DNA of 64,000 bases from Volutella citrinella (GCA_034401135.1 JAWZSP010000001.1:6572001-6636000); one strand, 5' to 3'; numbered from the stretch's first letter, positions 11,494 through 23,395 are shown. Notes: a model not told the origin generated them from the letters alone. Translations and numbers: made by a program.

Positions 11494-11512
11494 CGGATAC
11501 AAATTGCATCCG
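11494..11512. promoter_or_regulatory. Third CGG-N13-CCG operator
   Basis: CGGATACAAATTGCATCCG, flanked by further GC giving a longer CGCGGAT/ATCCGCG inverted repeat. It lies 107 bases upstream of the regulator start at 11387. It matches the two elements at 8127-8170 in triplets, spacing and interior. Confidence 0.7.
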
Positions 11513-12266
11513 CGTTCAACCTAAACTGGAATAGTTCGAACAGAGACACATTATCCTGGTCACGTGACTATGCAGGTTGCACCGTGGGCGTTCGGTACAA
11601 TGATTTCCCGGGTCCGACGGGACTAGTAGCCAGGATCGTTCCATGCTTCGATTTCACCCGTTGTCCAACTCGGGCGCCTGGTTTGAAATAGAATTCCCTC
11701 GGCGCTTCGGTAATGTTCTTTGTCTTGTTCGAGTCTACGAACTTGGAGCAGGTCTAGGTGCCTGAGGCTGCCGATATAGAGCAGAACAGACCTAAATTAG
11801 TTGTCCATCTCCTCAACGTCGATTCCTAATAGCAGCTACCCTAGGCCTCACTCCTACCCTTATCGTCCCTACATGCCACACAGCCCAGGCTGAAACTGTA
11901 AACGCCGCGAATATGAACTATGATCATTATTAGAAAGGAGGAGTTTTTTCGTTCGATGCACTGTGCTCCTTTACTGCAGAGCTGAGTGTGTGGTCCATAT
12001 GTTGATGGGTTTACTCAAGCGCTTAGTTGAAAGAGATTGATTTAGACCCCAACTCGAAATAAAGCTCCTTAGAGCGTACATGCAAGACAGCCAAAAAGGT
12101 ATATGAGATGAGCATCTCGATTTTATGATTGAAAGCTTAGATAATAAATTGACCTAGGTAAGAATAGAAAAGGGGAGGCTTTGTTCTTGTGGACAACAAC
12201 TAGGCCCATTGCCACGCAACATCTATCGCACGGCGTGCAACAGGGTCAAATCGTGAAGACTAACCC
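11513..12266. other. Intergenic, partly AT-rich
   Basis: No open frame with family features. The stretch from about 11880 to 12180 is richer in A and T, and presumably holds the 3' flank of the cupin gene. No repeat or RNA gene was recognised. Confidence 0.5.
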
Positions 12267-13030
12267 CTACGCAGCCGTCGCATTACCGCACTTCGCCTTG
12301 CAGGCGTCTACCGCGAAGCCAAATTCCTCCCCGAAAGTCTTGGTCAAGTCGTCCTCAGCCGTCCGAACCAGACCAGTGCCGGCATTCTCCGAGTTGAAAA
12401 TGGCCACGGCATGAGAAGGCGTGCACTCGGGGTTAAACTGAGCGTGAATAGTGCCCTGGTGGAAGACCGTCAGGGTGTTGTTCGTTTGATCCGTGCGGAT
12501 CACGCGACGACCGCCCTCGTTAGGGACAGTCCCAGCCTCCAAGATGGCGTACGTCTGGATACGGCCCGAGGTTACGAAAAAGAGCTCCGTGGCCCGGGGG
12601 TGATAGTGTAGAAAAATCACGGCGCATGCTGTAGAAGGAGTTAGTTAGTTTTCGAAGCAGACAGAGGAGCGGGTGGGGACTGCGCTTACGGGGAATAGGG
12701 GCGGAAGCCAGCGTAAGGCCGGTCCCGACGAGAGTTGGCCAGGATTTAGCGTCAGCGAATCCGAAGGGGTCAGATGTTTTCGCATTGAAGTCGTAAACAA
12801 AGTCCTTGTCAGAGAGAAGCCCAAAGCGGTCGACGGCGCTATTCCATAGTGGTCAGCTCATACAAATTCAGCCTAGGGGTTGTTTTCGTGTAAGTAGAGC
12901 GTGGGACGTACGTATCGGCAAGTCGGAGCTTAGCAACAGGACTGAGGCTGTCGGCAGCGGGGGCTGCGATGACGGAGCCACAGAAGGCCAGGACTGCAGT
13001 CGCGGCGGCGGTGTAGGTCTTGGAAAGCAT
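12267..13030 (-). CDS. Secreted germin-like cupin (spherulin type)
   Basis: Secreted single-domain cupin of 209 residues. Exons 13030-12912, 12838-12690 and 12628-12267 join in frame. The N terminus MLSKTYTAAATAVLAFCGSV is a clear signal peptide with a likely cut after the Ala-rich stretch near residue 22. The germin metal-binding motif is visible as FLHYHPRATELFFVTSG (HxHx4E) and the second motif supplies a His in GTIHAQFN. Two late cysteines (DACKAKCG) could form a disulfide. Germin-like proteins bind Mn and can show oxalate oxidase or superoxide dismutase activity, but many fungal ones are of unknown role. No cluster partner is evident. Confidence 0.85.
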
Positions 13031-15033
13031 TGTGAGGGAGGAAAAAGGGTTGAAAGACGAGATATCTAGTTGAGACGACTTTGCTCGGTTGTGGATGAGG
13101 TTCTTGAGTGAGAGTGGTGGACTGGTAGTGGTTCTTTTCTGTTCAGAGTAGGTGATTTAGATGTTTTTATATACGTAAACTTTACTATATCTCGTAGTAT
13201 GTTTGCTCAGATACTCCGACCTTCCCAAAATTCTACAAGGTGATGTCGTCGTAAGCTCGAGGCTTGGAGAGACCCGTTTGTGGATCATGACTAGGTGAGG
13301 CAGGGCCGGGCGACGGCTTGAACGCTGTGAGATTGGTCAATGGATGTGACGCTGGCGAGATTCAGGACTACTGGAGAAAGAGTTGCGTGTACAAGGCTGA
13401 GGCGCTGTCAGCGCCATCTGACAGCCTGTAGAATATCGCGCGCTGTATAGGGTTGCATAGACTGCAGTATTCCAAATAATTCTCGGCCCACTCGTGTCTT
13501 GGCCCGTGGCGCAGTGGGGTTGTAATAGGCGCGCACATGACAAATAGCCACAAGCATTGGTCAATGCTACCGGAGATGTCCCCGAGCGACAAAGCAAAGT
13601 GGACAAATACAGCTAGGTCATCATGGCGATGCTCCGATGCTCCTCGATTCAGCTCCGCTTTTTTAGGGCGGGCCTCAAGGTATTCCAAATTCCCTGCAGG
13701 GTTCTGTGTATTAGCGCAGATTCTGACCGTAAGCAACCATCCACTAGCATACTAAGCTTAAAGGTATTTGAAATAGCCATCGTGAGTGCTATTCTACATT
13801 ACAAGTGCCTGCTGTAGGAAATGAGTGGGTGTGCGTCAAAAGACCTACCTGGCGAGTCATGTCCAAGGTCGCATGCGACGGCTCTTCGCACTCCGCTATT
13901 TGCGCAGATTTCAGCAACCAGCAATTGCCAGGCCCCAGTTAGGACGTTTGTGAGATCTTCGAGATCCTAGGCGATGACGACGATTGTCATGTTGCTGCTG
14001 CTGCAAGGCATGTCTTGCATCGAGCTGCCCAGAACTCATCCCAGCCCAACCAATACCTCACCCTGGGCGGCAACTCCGAAGCTCATGTGGCAGGACGCGT
14101 GTTGTTTGAAGCCCTCCAGGTCGGTCATTCGACACCGTCGACTAGTGCAGAATATGCATATTTCTGCCGTCATCCCTCCAGCTACCCAGACCCTGAACTA
14201 GATCCCATCCGCACCTTACGACAGCCACCTTCTGGGGCAGCCTTCCCAATCACTCGTGGTCAGATTTCCCGTGGAGAAGTCAACAAAACGGATCATGACC
14301 TCTAATGCCAATCAGCTGCTCCACACCATGTGTCAATTCTCTTCTTGAAGTGGACGACGAAAGTATGGATGGACCTGTCCTCTTTTGCTGAGCAGAACGG
14401 CGTGCCACGGCGCACTTTCGACGCGCCTCCGCACATATTCCTAATTCTCAGTTCACTCCCAGAATTATCCAGGTCGCGCATCATGTCCCTCGTGAAGAAC
14501 CCCGGGAAAGCTTGCTATGTCGCTCGCAGCGCTACGAGCCCTCCACGGCCAACAGCCCCGCCGTCGCGAGTGGAAAACCAAGGAGAACTTTGGCATCGGC
14601 CTCTTTGTCATCTGGGAGATCGGGATCGACGAGACCCTGCTCCAGTAAGTCCGCCCAGAGCGGTGGCGGAACTCTGCCGGACTCCGTTACTGATTGTCTT
14701 TTGGGTAGAGGTAGCACCGATTCTACTCAGCATGAAGCTGGCGAAGTAGTGACGGTAGAATAGACTCGGTTAGTGACGGCGGCGTTAGACGGTCCGGATA
14801 GTGCGGTGCTATTTTGAACCCCTGTCACCTACCCGGGCCGAGGAGCTGAGCTGTTCCGGGCTCCGCGGGTAGCAACCTAAGCCTGGAACGCACTAGGAGT
14901 TTGATTGGGATATGGGTATGGGTGTTAGTCGTCGCTTATCCAATACATCAGATGGCCGATGAGGCAGATGAACTGCAGCATCTCTTTGTAGTCGAATAGC
15001 TGACTGGAACACCCATCGACTGCCTACACGACA
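13031..15033. other. 2-kb region without a recognisable gene
   Basis: Several open frames of 75-140 codons occur (for example 13368-13736 minus, 14015-14305 plus and 14330-14749 plus), but none has a recognisable domain, signal peptide or consistent splice pattern. A stretch near 14525-14643 reads as plausible coding (EWKTKENFGIGLFVIWEIGI) and ends at a GTAAGT donor. It could be an exon of a decayed or unrecognised gene. A single CGGTCCG occurs at 14790. Confidence 0.4.
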
Positions 15034-17909
15034 ATGAATCACGTTGAGCTCAAGAAACGACGGAGGGCCGAACTAGTCAGTTCCAACTTATCATCGTGTT
15101 GATGACACAAAGCAACTGACCGGGGTACAAAGGCATGTATGTCATGCCGGAAGCGCAAGGTCCGTTGCGATGCTTGCCGCAGAGGTTCCCGGTGCACCAA
15201 CTGCAATATCGACGGCATCTCCTGCGTCCTGGTGAAACGAAAGTAAGATTGTCATGGCGTCCTTTCGTTGAAAATACTAAAAATGATATTCCAACCAGAG
15301 GAAGATACAATCGATCCGGCAAAGCAGCAAGGGGGGAGACCGACCAGACTCTTGACGAGGGATTGGGCTCAATTCAAGCACAAACACCACCAGAAGCCAA
15401 CACCGCGAGTCCTCAAGCCCCAACCATTGCCGATGACGTTTCCGAAGCACAAGAAACAGGGCTGCAGGTATCAGACGAACCAGAGTCTCAATGGCATCCT
15501 CTAAGTCCAAAAGAAACGCTCGAGAATGAACGTCTTGTCGATCTTGCTGTTCACGAACCAGCGACAACGATCTATTCCTACTACCCGTCCGTCAGCATTG
15601 GCAATCTACCCAATCTTCCGCCCCAGGACATCAACTTCATGCAAAGCCAAGCTTGTCTGCATCTTCCCATTAAACGGCTTCTTGGCGAGATAATCGATCA
15701 ATTCTTCTTGAGCATCCACCCCTTGTTGCCGTTGTTTGATGAAGGCGAAATTCGAGGGCTGTTGATCCATGACACGATCAGGCCATCTGCCGTCGAGGGA
15801 AATATATCGTTACTATTACTACAAGCCATGATCTTTTCAGCCATCAATGTTTCTTCTGGTGCCTCATGTACCACTTCTGGGTATTGGCTAATGTCAACCA
15901 CAGTTTATCCCGAACGAGTACATCGCTGAGCTAGGTTATGGAGCAAAGCGGGAGGCAAGGGCTTCCTATTATCGGAGGGCAAAGGTACCCCATTTGTTAC
16001 ACTCTATGACGCCTCGCAACTAACAAGAATAGCTTCTTTACGACTTTTGTAGCGAGACAGATCCTATGACAATTGCCCAAGCGGCTATCCTACTCACATA
16101 CTGGACACCACCGTCGGGCGTCAACACGAAGCCGAATACAGCGTGGTTGCACATAGCGATTGAGAATGCCAGGACTGCCGGGGCTGCGGATGTCTGTAGT
16201 CCAGATTTACCTCTCAAATTCGCCGATGAACAAGTGACGAGAGCCCTGAAGCGTCTCTGGTGGTGCTGTATAGTTCGTGATCGGATACTGCCTCTCGGGC
16301 TTCATCGCAGTATTTTGATTACGAGAAATCATTTCAACTTCGACACTGCGATACGTTTGAATGCAGCCGATCTGAATTCTGAGAATCAGCATGAAAGCCC
16401 GCAGGAAAGGAAAACACGGAAGGTTTTGACTGACGTATTTCTGGATTTCGCTGAGCTTTGCCTTCTTCTGACAGATGTGCTGCAAGCGCTGTTCCCACAG
16501 TCCCAACACAGTATTGGAGGGTATTCTACCTTTTTTCAGCTACGGAAATGTGACGAGAGGCTCGGCGAATGGTTTCGAAACTTACGCGGCACTGCCAGAA
16601 AGCACCCGAGCCAGATATATGAACAGCCGTTGGTTTCAGTACATACGAACCTGATCAACACATATTACCAGTACGTATATATCGCTGCATACACAGGCAC
16701 AGAGACCTGACAAGCTTTATAGGACAGCCAGGTTATCCATCCAACACCACATGCTATCTACTGTCCCGGCGATTTCTGCTGCGCAGTTTTCTAATCGCTA
16801 CGACAAGCAACTAGTGCAACACCTAATGGAAGACATCCAACAAGCCACACATGCCCTAAACCAGAGTATTGAATGCCTACACGGACTGCAGTTGACAAGA
16901 TTCCTACCCATCACTTCGTGAGTCGTCGGATGCAATACCGCAGTCGGCATGAAATGGAGACTAACACATTCACAGCGCGGCATATAATGCCTTTCCATTG
17001 ATCTTGCATCTGCTTGATCTGCGTCTCTCTATTCCGGGGAGTACCAAATCGATTCCGGCATCTCAAAGGTCTGGCTTCCTTGTTGAAGTCATGCGAACCT
17101 TGAGGGAGCAATACGATGGCGTCGACTGGGTGGCAAGAGTCGTGCGAACCATCATCGACTCCGTGCAGCAGGACCAACTACATCGTTTCCCAAAGATTGG
17201 TACATGGAAACAACTCCTTTTAATGCAGCCAAGATGCTATCTCAAGATATGGGCTTTGCTGGAATACTGCATGAGCACCGGCAGCCTGGCTACAGACAGC
17301 AACTACCTGCCCCTATTTGAGAGAATATCCAAGCCCGAGAGGGCTTTGGAATATCCCAGACTCCCTCACAAGTTACAGCACCTAGTAGCTGACGTCGAAT
17401 ATCTCCTCTTGGATGAAGAGGATCAGCAAGGAGGCTCGGTTGATACTCAAACCGCTCACCGTGAGGAAAGCCCGCCAGATCGCCATCAATGCTCTAGAGA
17501 ACCTATTATTTCTATGAACCCAGAACCACAACTTCCAAGCTATATGGGAGCAATGGCATCACCCTGGCCCGACCCAGCAATGACCATCCCCAGCGGCGGC
17601 ACCTTACTCTCCGAGTCCGAGTCCCCAAACAACGAAGCCAGCTCCACACAACATAACACTCTTGAGATCAACTACACTTGTCACAATCCGGCTCCTCTTC
17701 CCAGGCCTAGCGACATTCAACAAGGGAAAGTTACTGAGAGCCTTGCGCTTGCTGTACTAGACAACGACTACCACGACATGAATTTCCCGCCAGACTCCGA
17801 GGCCTGTGCGATGCCAGACTTGGCAACTCCTGATTTTGTCTGGGAGGATTCAGTTAGAGAAATGTTTTACGGAGATGGCCTCGAGGCCCACTTTTGGCCC
17901 GAGAATTGA
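15034..17909 (+). CDS. Zn(II)2Cys6 transcription factor
   Basis: Large nuclear regulator of 849 residues with seven exons: 15034-15075, 15133-15242, 15299-15848, 15904-15984, 16033-16670, 16723-16917 and 16976-17909. All junctions keep the frame. The zinc cluster spans residues 16-43 and is split from a basic start (MNHVELKKRRRAELA). It reads CMSCRKRKVRC, an eight-residue loop with one extra Cys, then CTNCNIDGISC. The homology domain includes LLGEIIDQFFLSIHPLLPLFDE and ITRNHFNFD-type helices, resembling cutinase-factor/AmyR-like regulators. The C-terminal 250 residues are low-complexity and acidic, a plausible activation region. It stands alone between gene-free stretches, so its targets are unknown. 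Confidence 0.9.
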
Positions 17910-18505
17910 ACTTTCTGCTATAATAGCAAGCAAATCATTTAGAACATGTTGTATCGATTAGGTGTATTGTGCATATGTATATCCCCCATATCGAAAAACA
18001 AAATGAAGCAAATCGGCCTGTTTCCTGTCTTCTTACTCTTCGAGGGTTGTTTTACCATTGAATTTCGTCACATTGCTAGGTGACAATGCTTTGATGTGCA
18101 TCGACTCCATCTCGCCAGTGCATCCAACATGGAGGGACGCCCGGATGCTGGTCGCTCGATCCTCGGAGAATCTTGTCCCACATCCCTGTTCAGAAGAAAG
18201 TGACTCGCGCACTCGGCGAAGAGCTTCGGGCCGAAGGATGGCGAACGGAGAAAGCTGGGGCGCGGGGCCTCGGTCCGTCACACGCTACACACCGGTAAGA
18301 GTCTGGATTTCCGGCGAGTAGTAGCTCGGTGCGCCATGTCTCCGCGCTCTCCTTATTTAGCCAATGTCGGGTACGAGTCTTTTCATACCGAAAGACAGAC
18401 CGTCCACCGTCACCGTTGTTTGCGTCAATCTCCGCTCCAATTGCCATCGTACCTGCAAACCGTTCGTCGGCAATTCACCGTCAGAATCATCTCCAACCTA
18501 TAACC
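17910..18505. other. Intergenic, promoter of the SRPBCC gene
   Basis: 596 bases without a recognisable gene. It holds one CGGTCCG palindrome at 18271-18277, the motif enriched across the 23-35 kb promoters, which is weak evidence that the SRPBCC gene belongs to that cluster. Confidence 0.4.
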
Positions 18506-18946
18506 ATGTCTCGAACTCTTATTCATCAGGAGACCAAGACGCTGAATTTCGAAATTGAGGCCATATGGAATGTCGTCTCTGATTTCGGTGCCGCGGCCAC
18601 ATGGATTCCCAGCGTATCAAGCTGCACGTTGCAGGGAGGGGGTATTGGTGCGATTAGGACGCTTATCCAGGCTGGAACTAGCCTGCAAGAACAGCTGGAG
18701 ATTCTGGAACCTGCTACTCATACCATTAGCTACCGGCTGCTGGATCCCACCCCGTTTCCAATGACAGGCTTCTACGGAAAGATTCATCTTGAGAAGCTGT
18801 CATCGGCGACAGCCAAAATTGTCTGGACAGCGGATGCGGAAACAATTGATGAGCAAGGCCTGCAAATTGTTCATCCAATTATGGACCAGTTTATCAACTC
18901 ATCAATTGCCGGTCTCGAGGAGCACCTTTCCCTCCACTCGAACTGA
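18506..18946 (+). CDS. SRPBCC / polyketide cyclase-like protein
   Basis: Intronless 146-residue protein of the START/SRPBCC superfamily, which binds hydrophobic ligands and includes polyketide cyclases and lipid carriers. The pattern fits: a short first strand, helix EIEAIWNVVSDFGAAATWIPSV, the repeating strands around CTLQGGGIGAIRTL and QEQLEILEPATHTISYRLL, and a long C-terminal helix. An upstream in-frame extension exists, but the ATG at 18506 starts exactly at the domain. No catalytic residue can be named. With the SnoaL-like protein at 24 kb it would supply a second ligand-cavity fold to the oxidoreductase cluster. Membership is inferred from proximity and one CGGTCCG box. Confidence 0.75.
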   Translation: MSRTLIHQETKTLNFEIEAIWNVVSDFGAAATWIPSVSSCTLQGGGIGAIRTLIQAGTSLQEQLEILEPATHTISYRLLDPTPFPMTGFYGKIHLEKLSSATAKIVWTADAETIDEQGLQIVHPIMDQFINSSIAGLEEHLSLHSN

Positions 18947-20037
18947 GTCTATGTCAGTGGCGCCATGACTTGCGCGACGGAGGGATAATATAGTAACATA
19001 TAAATACTTGAAGTAAAAAAAGACTTAATATCTTACTTCAAATTACAAATATAATTAAGCAGCTGCTCTCGTTTTTTATTGTCTTTTAGCTATTTTTATA
19101 TTACTGATAGAGGACGCTGAAGCCCAGTATGCAGCTCGGAAGCTGATTATTCCACTATTAGCTAAAAAGTCAAAAGGGTCAACTTCGGGGGTCGGGGCCG
19201 GGGCGGGGGTGGGAGTGGTTAACTTCCCCGGCCTTGAACTTAATGTTTAGCGTAACCAACGGTCGAAGGTACCCAAACACTCGATCGCCCTGGGTAGGAT
19301 TAACGACAGTACGATGGGCGATGGGCATTTCCACGACAGGCGCCCAGTGTTAGCACTAGAAAGACCGCTTACAAAGAGACGCACGCATCAACCTGCAGGG
19401 ACGACGAGCTTACATACTATCTCGACAGAGGCAATCCATGGCATACAGCGCAACTTGTTACCTGGAGCAGCGAGCGAGGAAAGCTGTAATTATGTACTCG
19501 GTTACATAAAGGGAGCTAGGGATAGGAGAGCAGTCCAAGGACGCCTCGTTGGCTGAGGATATAGGGGGCATGGGCTAACCGACATCTAGGACCTGTGAGA
19601 GTTTCTTAGCATGCTACGGTCTGCTTTAGTGCAAAAAAATGGGACACCCTTCCGTCCGGCCCACGTGCAAGCCAACCCTTACCGTCGTCGTCATTTAATG
19701 GTCATTTTCGCCGCTCTCCTCTGGCATGCTGCTAGATATCGCACACGCCAAATCGAACGCCGCGATCCCAAACCAAAACGAGATCAACTCAGCTACCTGA
19801 AAAATAACAAATCCGAGACCCGGCGAAAGTCGAGGGCGAAGGAAGTAGCGGAAAAGGAAATCGCGGGCGAGCGGGCCGATGTCGCCACCACCGACCAGCT
19901 TGCCAGCTGCGCGCGCCGTCCCTAAAGCACTGTTCTGAGTTCTGACAAAAAGGGCGTATGCTCTGACCACCACAGGGCGTCGAGGCTATCGAGCTACTCT
20001 CTGTGTGCAAGAATCTCCTTGGTACCAGACAGACGAC
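18947..20037. other. Intergenic with AT-rich patch and G-rich run
   Basis: 18975-19110 is strongly AT-rich. 19187-19213 has five runs of three to five G separated by one or two bases, a possible G-quadruplex. Short frames at 19314 and 19611 lack recognisable features. No transposon ends or target duplications were recognised. Confidence 0.45.
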
Positions 20038-20844
20038 ATGGCTGAAGAGGGATACCGTGGTGGAATCGACGTTACAATTCCGCTAGCAATGGCGATAGCT
20101 GCATTCTTTGCCATCTCCATTTATAACGTCATCGAGATCAACATCCAAATCTTCTTCACATTCCGACACTACACCGGCTTATACTTCTGGAGCCTGCTCA
20201 TCGCATCATGGGGGATCGTCCTCCATTCCGTTGGATTCTTACTGCAGTTCTTCCAGCTCTGCACAAACAACTATGTCAACATTACCATTATTACCCTCGG
20301 CGGTGTTCCGATGGTTATTGGCCAATCCGTCGTCCTTTATTCCCGACTTCACCTAGTTGTTGACGACAAAAGAAAGATCCGCTGGGTTCTGAAGATGATC
20401 ATTGCAAGCTTCTTCCTCTTTACAATCCCCCCAACAATACTGAATTATGGCTCCAACTCTTCGAACCCAGAACCGTTCCTTCGACCGTTTGAAATCTACG
20501 AGAAAATCATGCTCTTTGGCTTCTCAGCACAAGAAATCAGCATCTCGTGTATCTACCTGTGGGAAACGTGGAAGGTACTACGGATCATAGCGCCAAGCAT
20601 GCCCCAGGACCCCCGTCCCCGTCGCGTGTTGAGACGCCTTATCTACATCAATGTCCTGATTATCTTGATGGACTTGAGTATTATTGGCACCGAGCTAGGT
20701 GGTGCGCACGAGATCCAGACTACCTACAAGAGTGCCGCGTACAGCATCAAACTGAAGCTCGAGTTCCCGGTCCTGAACCAACTTCGCAACCTAGTCAAGA
20801 GAGAAGGCCGCATTGGCAACAGCTTACCGTCTCATGTATCGTGA
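20038..20844 (+). CDS. Seven-helix integral membrane protein (DUF7703-like)
   Basis: 268-residue polytopic membrane protein with no intron. The first in-frame ATG is at 20038. About seven hydrophobic helices are visible: IPLAMAIAAFFAISIYNVIE, LYFWSLLIASWGIVLHSVG, YVNITIITLGGVPMVIG, VLKMIIASFFLFTIPPTIL, MLFGFSAQEISISCIYLW, LIYINVLIILMDLSIIG and a final amphipathic stretch. The layout resembles the fungal DUF7703 family, often GPCR-like in topology but of unknown function. It lies between the SRPBCC gene and the FAD monooxygenase, on the edge of the oxidoreductase cluster. It could be a carrier, a sensor or unrelated. Confidence 0.7.
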   Translation: MAEEGYRGGIDVTIPLAMAIAAFFAISIYNVIEINIQIFFTFRHYTGLYFWSLLIASWGIVLHSVGFLLQFFQLCTNNYVNITIITLGGVPMVIGQSVVLYSRLHLVVDDKRKIRWVLKMIIASFFLFTIPPTILNYGSNSSNPEPFLRPFEIYEKIMLFGFSAQEISISCIYLWETWKVLRIIAPSMPQDPRPRRVLRRLIYINVLIILMDLSIIGTELGGAHEIQTTYKSAAYSIKLKLEFPVLNQLRNLVKREGRIGNSLPSHVS

Positions 20845-21073
20845 GATGGGCAAGGTCAAAGGGTAGTATCTAGTTGTGCTTAGAACTGTAAGGCGCCTAC
20901 CAGTAGTAAAAGGAGATAGTGACGTTGTTAAAGAAACGCTCGCTCCCCCGGGTGATGAACTGTATAGGCCGGCTGATAATGCTGACAATAGGGAGGTATG
21001 TCTTGTGTAACAAATAGGTCATGACTAGGCTTCTTGATTCCTCAGTTTCGGCATCAACGGTTGACTAAGCGGC

Positions 21074-23158
21074 CTACATCTGCATTGCACCCATCTGCTC
21101 AAGTCTATACTCCTTCACCTGTGGCTCGGCCTTGAGCGTCGAGGGAAACGGCTGCGCCAATGATCCCTCGCTCGGCTCTGGAGCGGCCACAGGATGAGCC
21201 TCATAGCCAGAGATGACGCTAATAAGACGCACTGCATCGCTCCTGGATGGGACTTGAGATCCCCGCCAAGCCACATGACCGTCTGGGCGAACGAGGACCA
21301 ATGGTTGCTGCCATAGCCGACGCGCTTGGTCCTCACCTATAAGCACCACATGCTTCAACGGCATGTCAATCTTTCTCGCTTCGTCGAGCAAAACCTGTGC
21401 GTCTCGTGGCTCGTTGTCACGGCCCCTGAACTCGACCAGGGTCCAGTATAGCCCGTAATGATCGAAGATGCGGCTTCCATCGGACAGGAAGACGTGTGGC
21501 GCCCGGGATCCCACAAAAGTGTTTGGTGTGTACCGCGTAGCATCCCACGCCGGTGCCTCGCCATCGGCGGCGTTGGGTGCCGGGTAGATGCTGGATTTGT
21601 GCCGGTGGTCCATTTCGACGCCCAGGTCCTTATTCTCGTTGTTGTTGTCTTGATAATGCTGGTGAAACTTGCATCGCATCTCTTGCCCTCTTTCCGAATC
21701 GCGCTCAATCTCGATGGCATCACCTCCTAGAATGTCCGAAGGAAAGCTATGCACTTTCAGATGCACCCCGGATCGCTCCACACATTGACGAGCTACCTCT
21801 CGGCGTTCTTCTTCGTAGGAATGAAGAATTGCTGGAGATGCTTTGTTCTGGATGACTGCTGCCAGCTTCCAGCCAATGTCAAAGGAATCGCCAATTCCCT
21901 ACGGGATGTCAGCAATTCATTTTTTTTTGGCCCACTCTGGCGTTCAAGTTGCAAAGATACATACGAGATTCATGCCGTATCCACCGGTTGGGATATTCTG
22001 ATGTGCCGAGTCCCCCGCGAGAAACACTCTACCGAGCGGGCTGCGATAGGAGCGAGCTACAGCAATGCTCTGCCTGTAGGTTGATCTCACCAAGATCTCG
22101 TCAATCTCAATCTTGTACGGGGCTCCCATGCCCCCTAGAGCTCGATAGACGGCTTCATGTGAGTCGATTGCGTCTGCATTGGCATCAAGAGGGAGGAGCA
22201 GATGCGTCGTAAACACATCCACACCGTCCTGGCAGATTGCGGCCGCGTGCAAGCCTTTGTCACCAAAGATGAAGAGATGCCAGAAGGGACCAAACTTGAA
22301 TAGCTTGGTCAAGTCCCGAGACTTAAAGTGCACCAAGAGTGCGAAACCGGGGCTATGGGCTCTGTTCAGTGACTGGTCTACAACTGATGCTCCTGCGCCA
22401 ACACTTACAAAGGTCCGCCATCTAGGGGGATCTGCAGTTCTCGCCTCACGCGACTGGAGGCGCCATCACATGCAATCAAATAATTTGAAACGAACATAAT
22501 TGGTGATTTGGATGTGGCGGTTGTAGCTTCCACCAAGACGCCGTCGTCCGTCTCGACAGTTTTGCCCACTTTCCAGCCAAAGCGGCAGTCGATCAAGGGA
22601 TTGTTGTCACATCGCTCTTTCAGGAACTTCTCAAACACTTCTTGAGAGATTCTCTGCCACGCCTCCGATGGGAACGTGCCGTCATTTTTCTCCCGCGATT
22701 GGCGTTCTAGTGTGTCGACGCTGGGAAACTCCCAGCTAGTGATTGGCTTTTCATTATGGAGGCCACTGGTCATGTATACGTTGTAGGGCGCTGTGGAGGC
22801 AACCCCTGGTCATATGATTGTCAGTTAATTCATGCCAATAGTGTGTACAGGGACGACAAAGATGTACGGACGAACCGAGCTTCCTGATTTCGTCTACCAA
22901 ACCAAGACGCGACAGGAGTTCCATTGACCTCGCGTTGGTAAGATCCATCTTGGGCCACCTGAAACATTGTTAGTAAAACCTATCTTCCAAGTTGTATGTT
23001 GCATCATTCTTAGTTGTGGTATCATTGCGCTCCAGGATAATCGACCGGACACCATAATGTGCAAGAACAGTTGCGCTCAACAAGCCAACAGGGCCACCGC
23101 CTGCAATCAGGACAACATCGGAATCCAGATGACAAACCGATTCGCTCGAGGTCGTCAT
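21074..23158 (-). CDS. FAD aromatic monooxygenase, phenol hydroxylase / MhpA type
   Basis: Group A flavoprotein hydroxylase of 616 residues. Exons 23158-23010, 22958-22876, 22805-22409, 22361-21965 and 21898-21074 keep one frame. The FAD loop is VLIAGGGPVGLLSATVLAHY (residues 16-35), followed by the family segment TTTKWPKMDLTNARSMELL. CDGASSRVRREL is the DG motif, and GRVFLAGDSAHQNIPTGGYG the second FAD motif. A C-terminal thioredoxin-like domain carries VLVRPDGHVAWRG. It should hydroxylate a phenolic ring with NAD(P)H and O2. The first intron (22959-23009) begins GAATGA instead of GTATGA, a non-canonical donor. Three CGGNCCG palindromes precede the gene. Substrate unknown. Confidence 0.85.
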
Positions 23159-23353
23159 GTTGCTGCTTTTCTCGAAGTGCTTAGGTTCAGCGTCGGACTC
23201 GGGATACACAAGCAATACAGCAGTTTGTTTGCTAGACTTCGCTGTGATGGAATCAATTTCTCGGGATCAACGGCCAATTTACCTCTATCTCCTTCCTATC
23301 ATGCCATACCTCCTTACACTTGGTGGAGATGAGATGCCACTATTCACGCAAGC

Positions 23354-23395
23354 CGGGCCGCGACCGGCCCGGAGAGCAGCGAGGACTCCGGTCCG
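23354..23395. promoter_or_regulatory. Three CGGNCCG palindromes upstream of the FAD monooxygenase
   Basis: CGGGCCG at 23354, CGGCCCG at 23365 and CGGTCCG at 23389, all within 240 bases of the start at 23158. Inverted CGG triplets separated by one base would suit a Zn2Cys6 protein. Confidence 0.5.

Noticed and set aside
13368..13736. Minus-strand frame of 122 codons as a gene
   Set aside because: No domain, signal peptide or splice context; composition not distinct from surrounding non-coding DNA.
18947..20037. Transposon remnant in the AT-rich patch
   Set aside because: No terminal repeats, target duplications or transposase-like frames were found.
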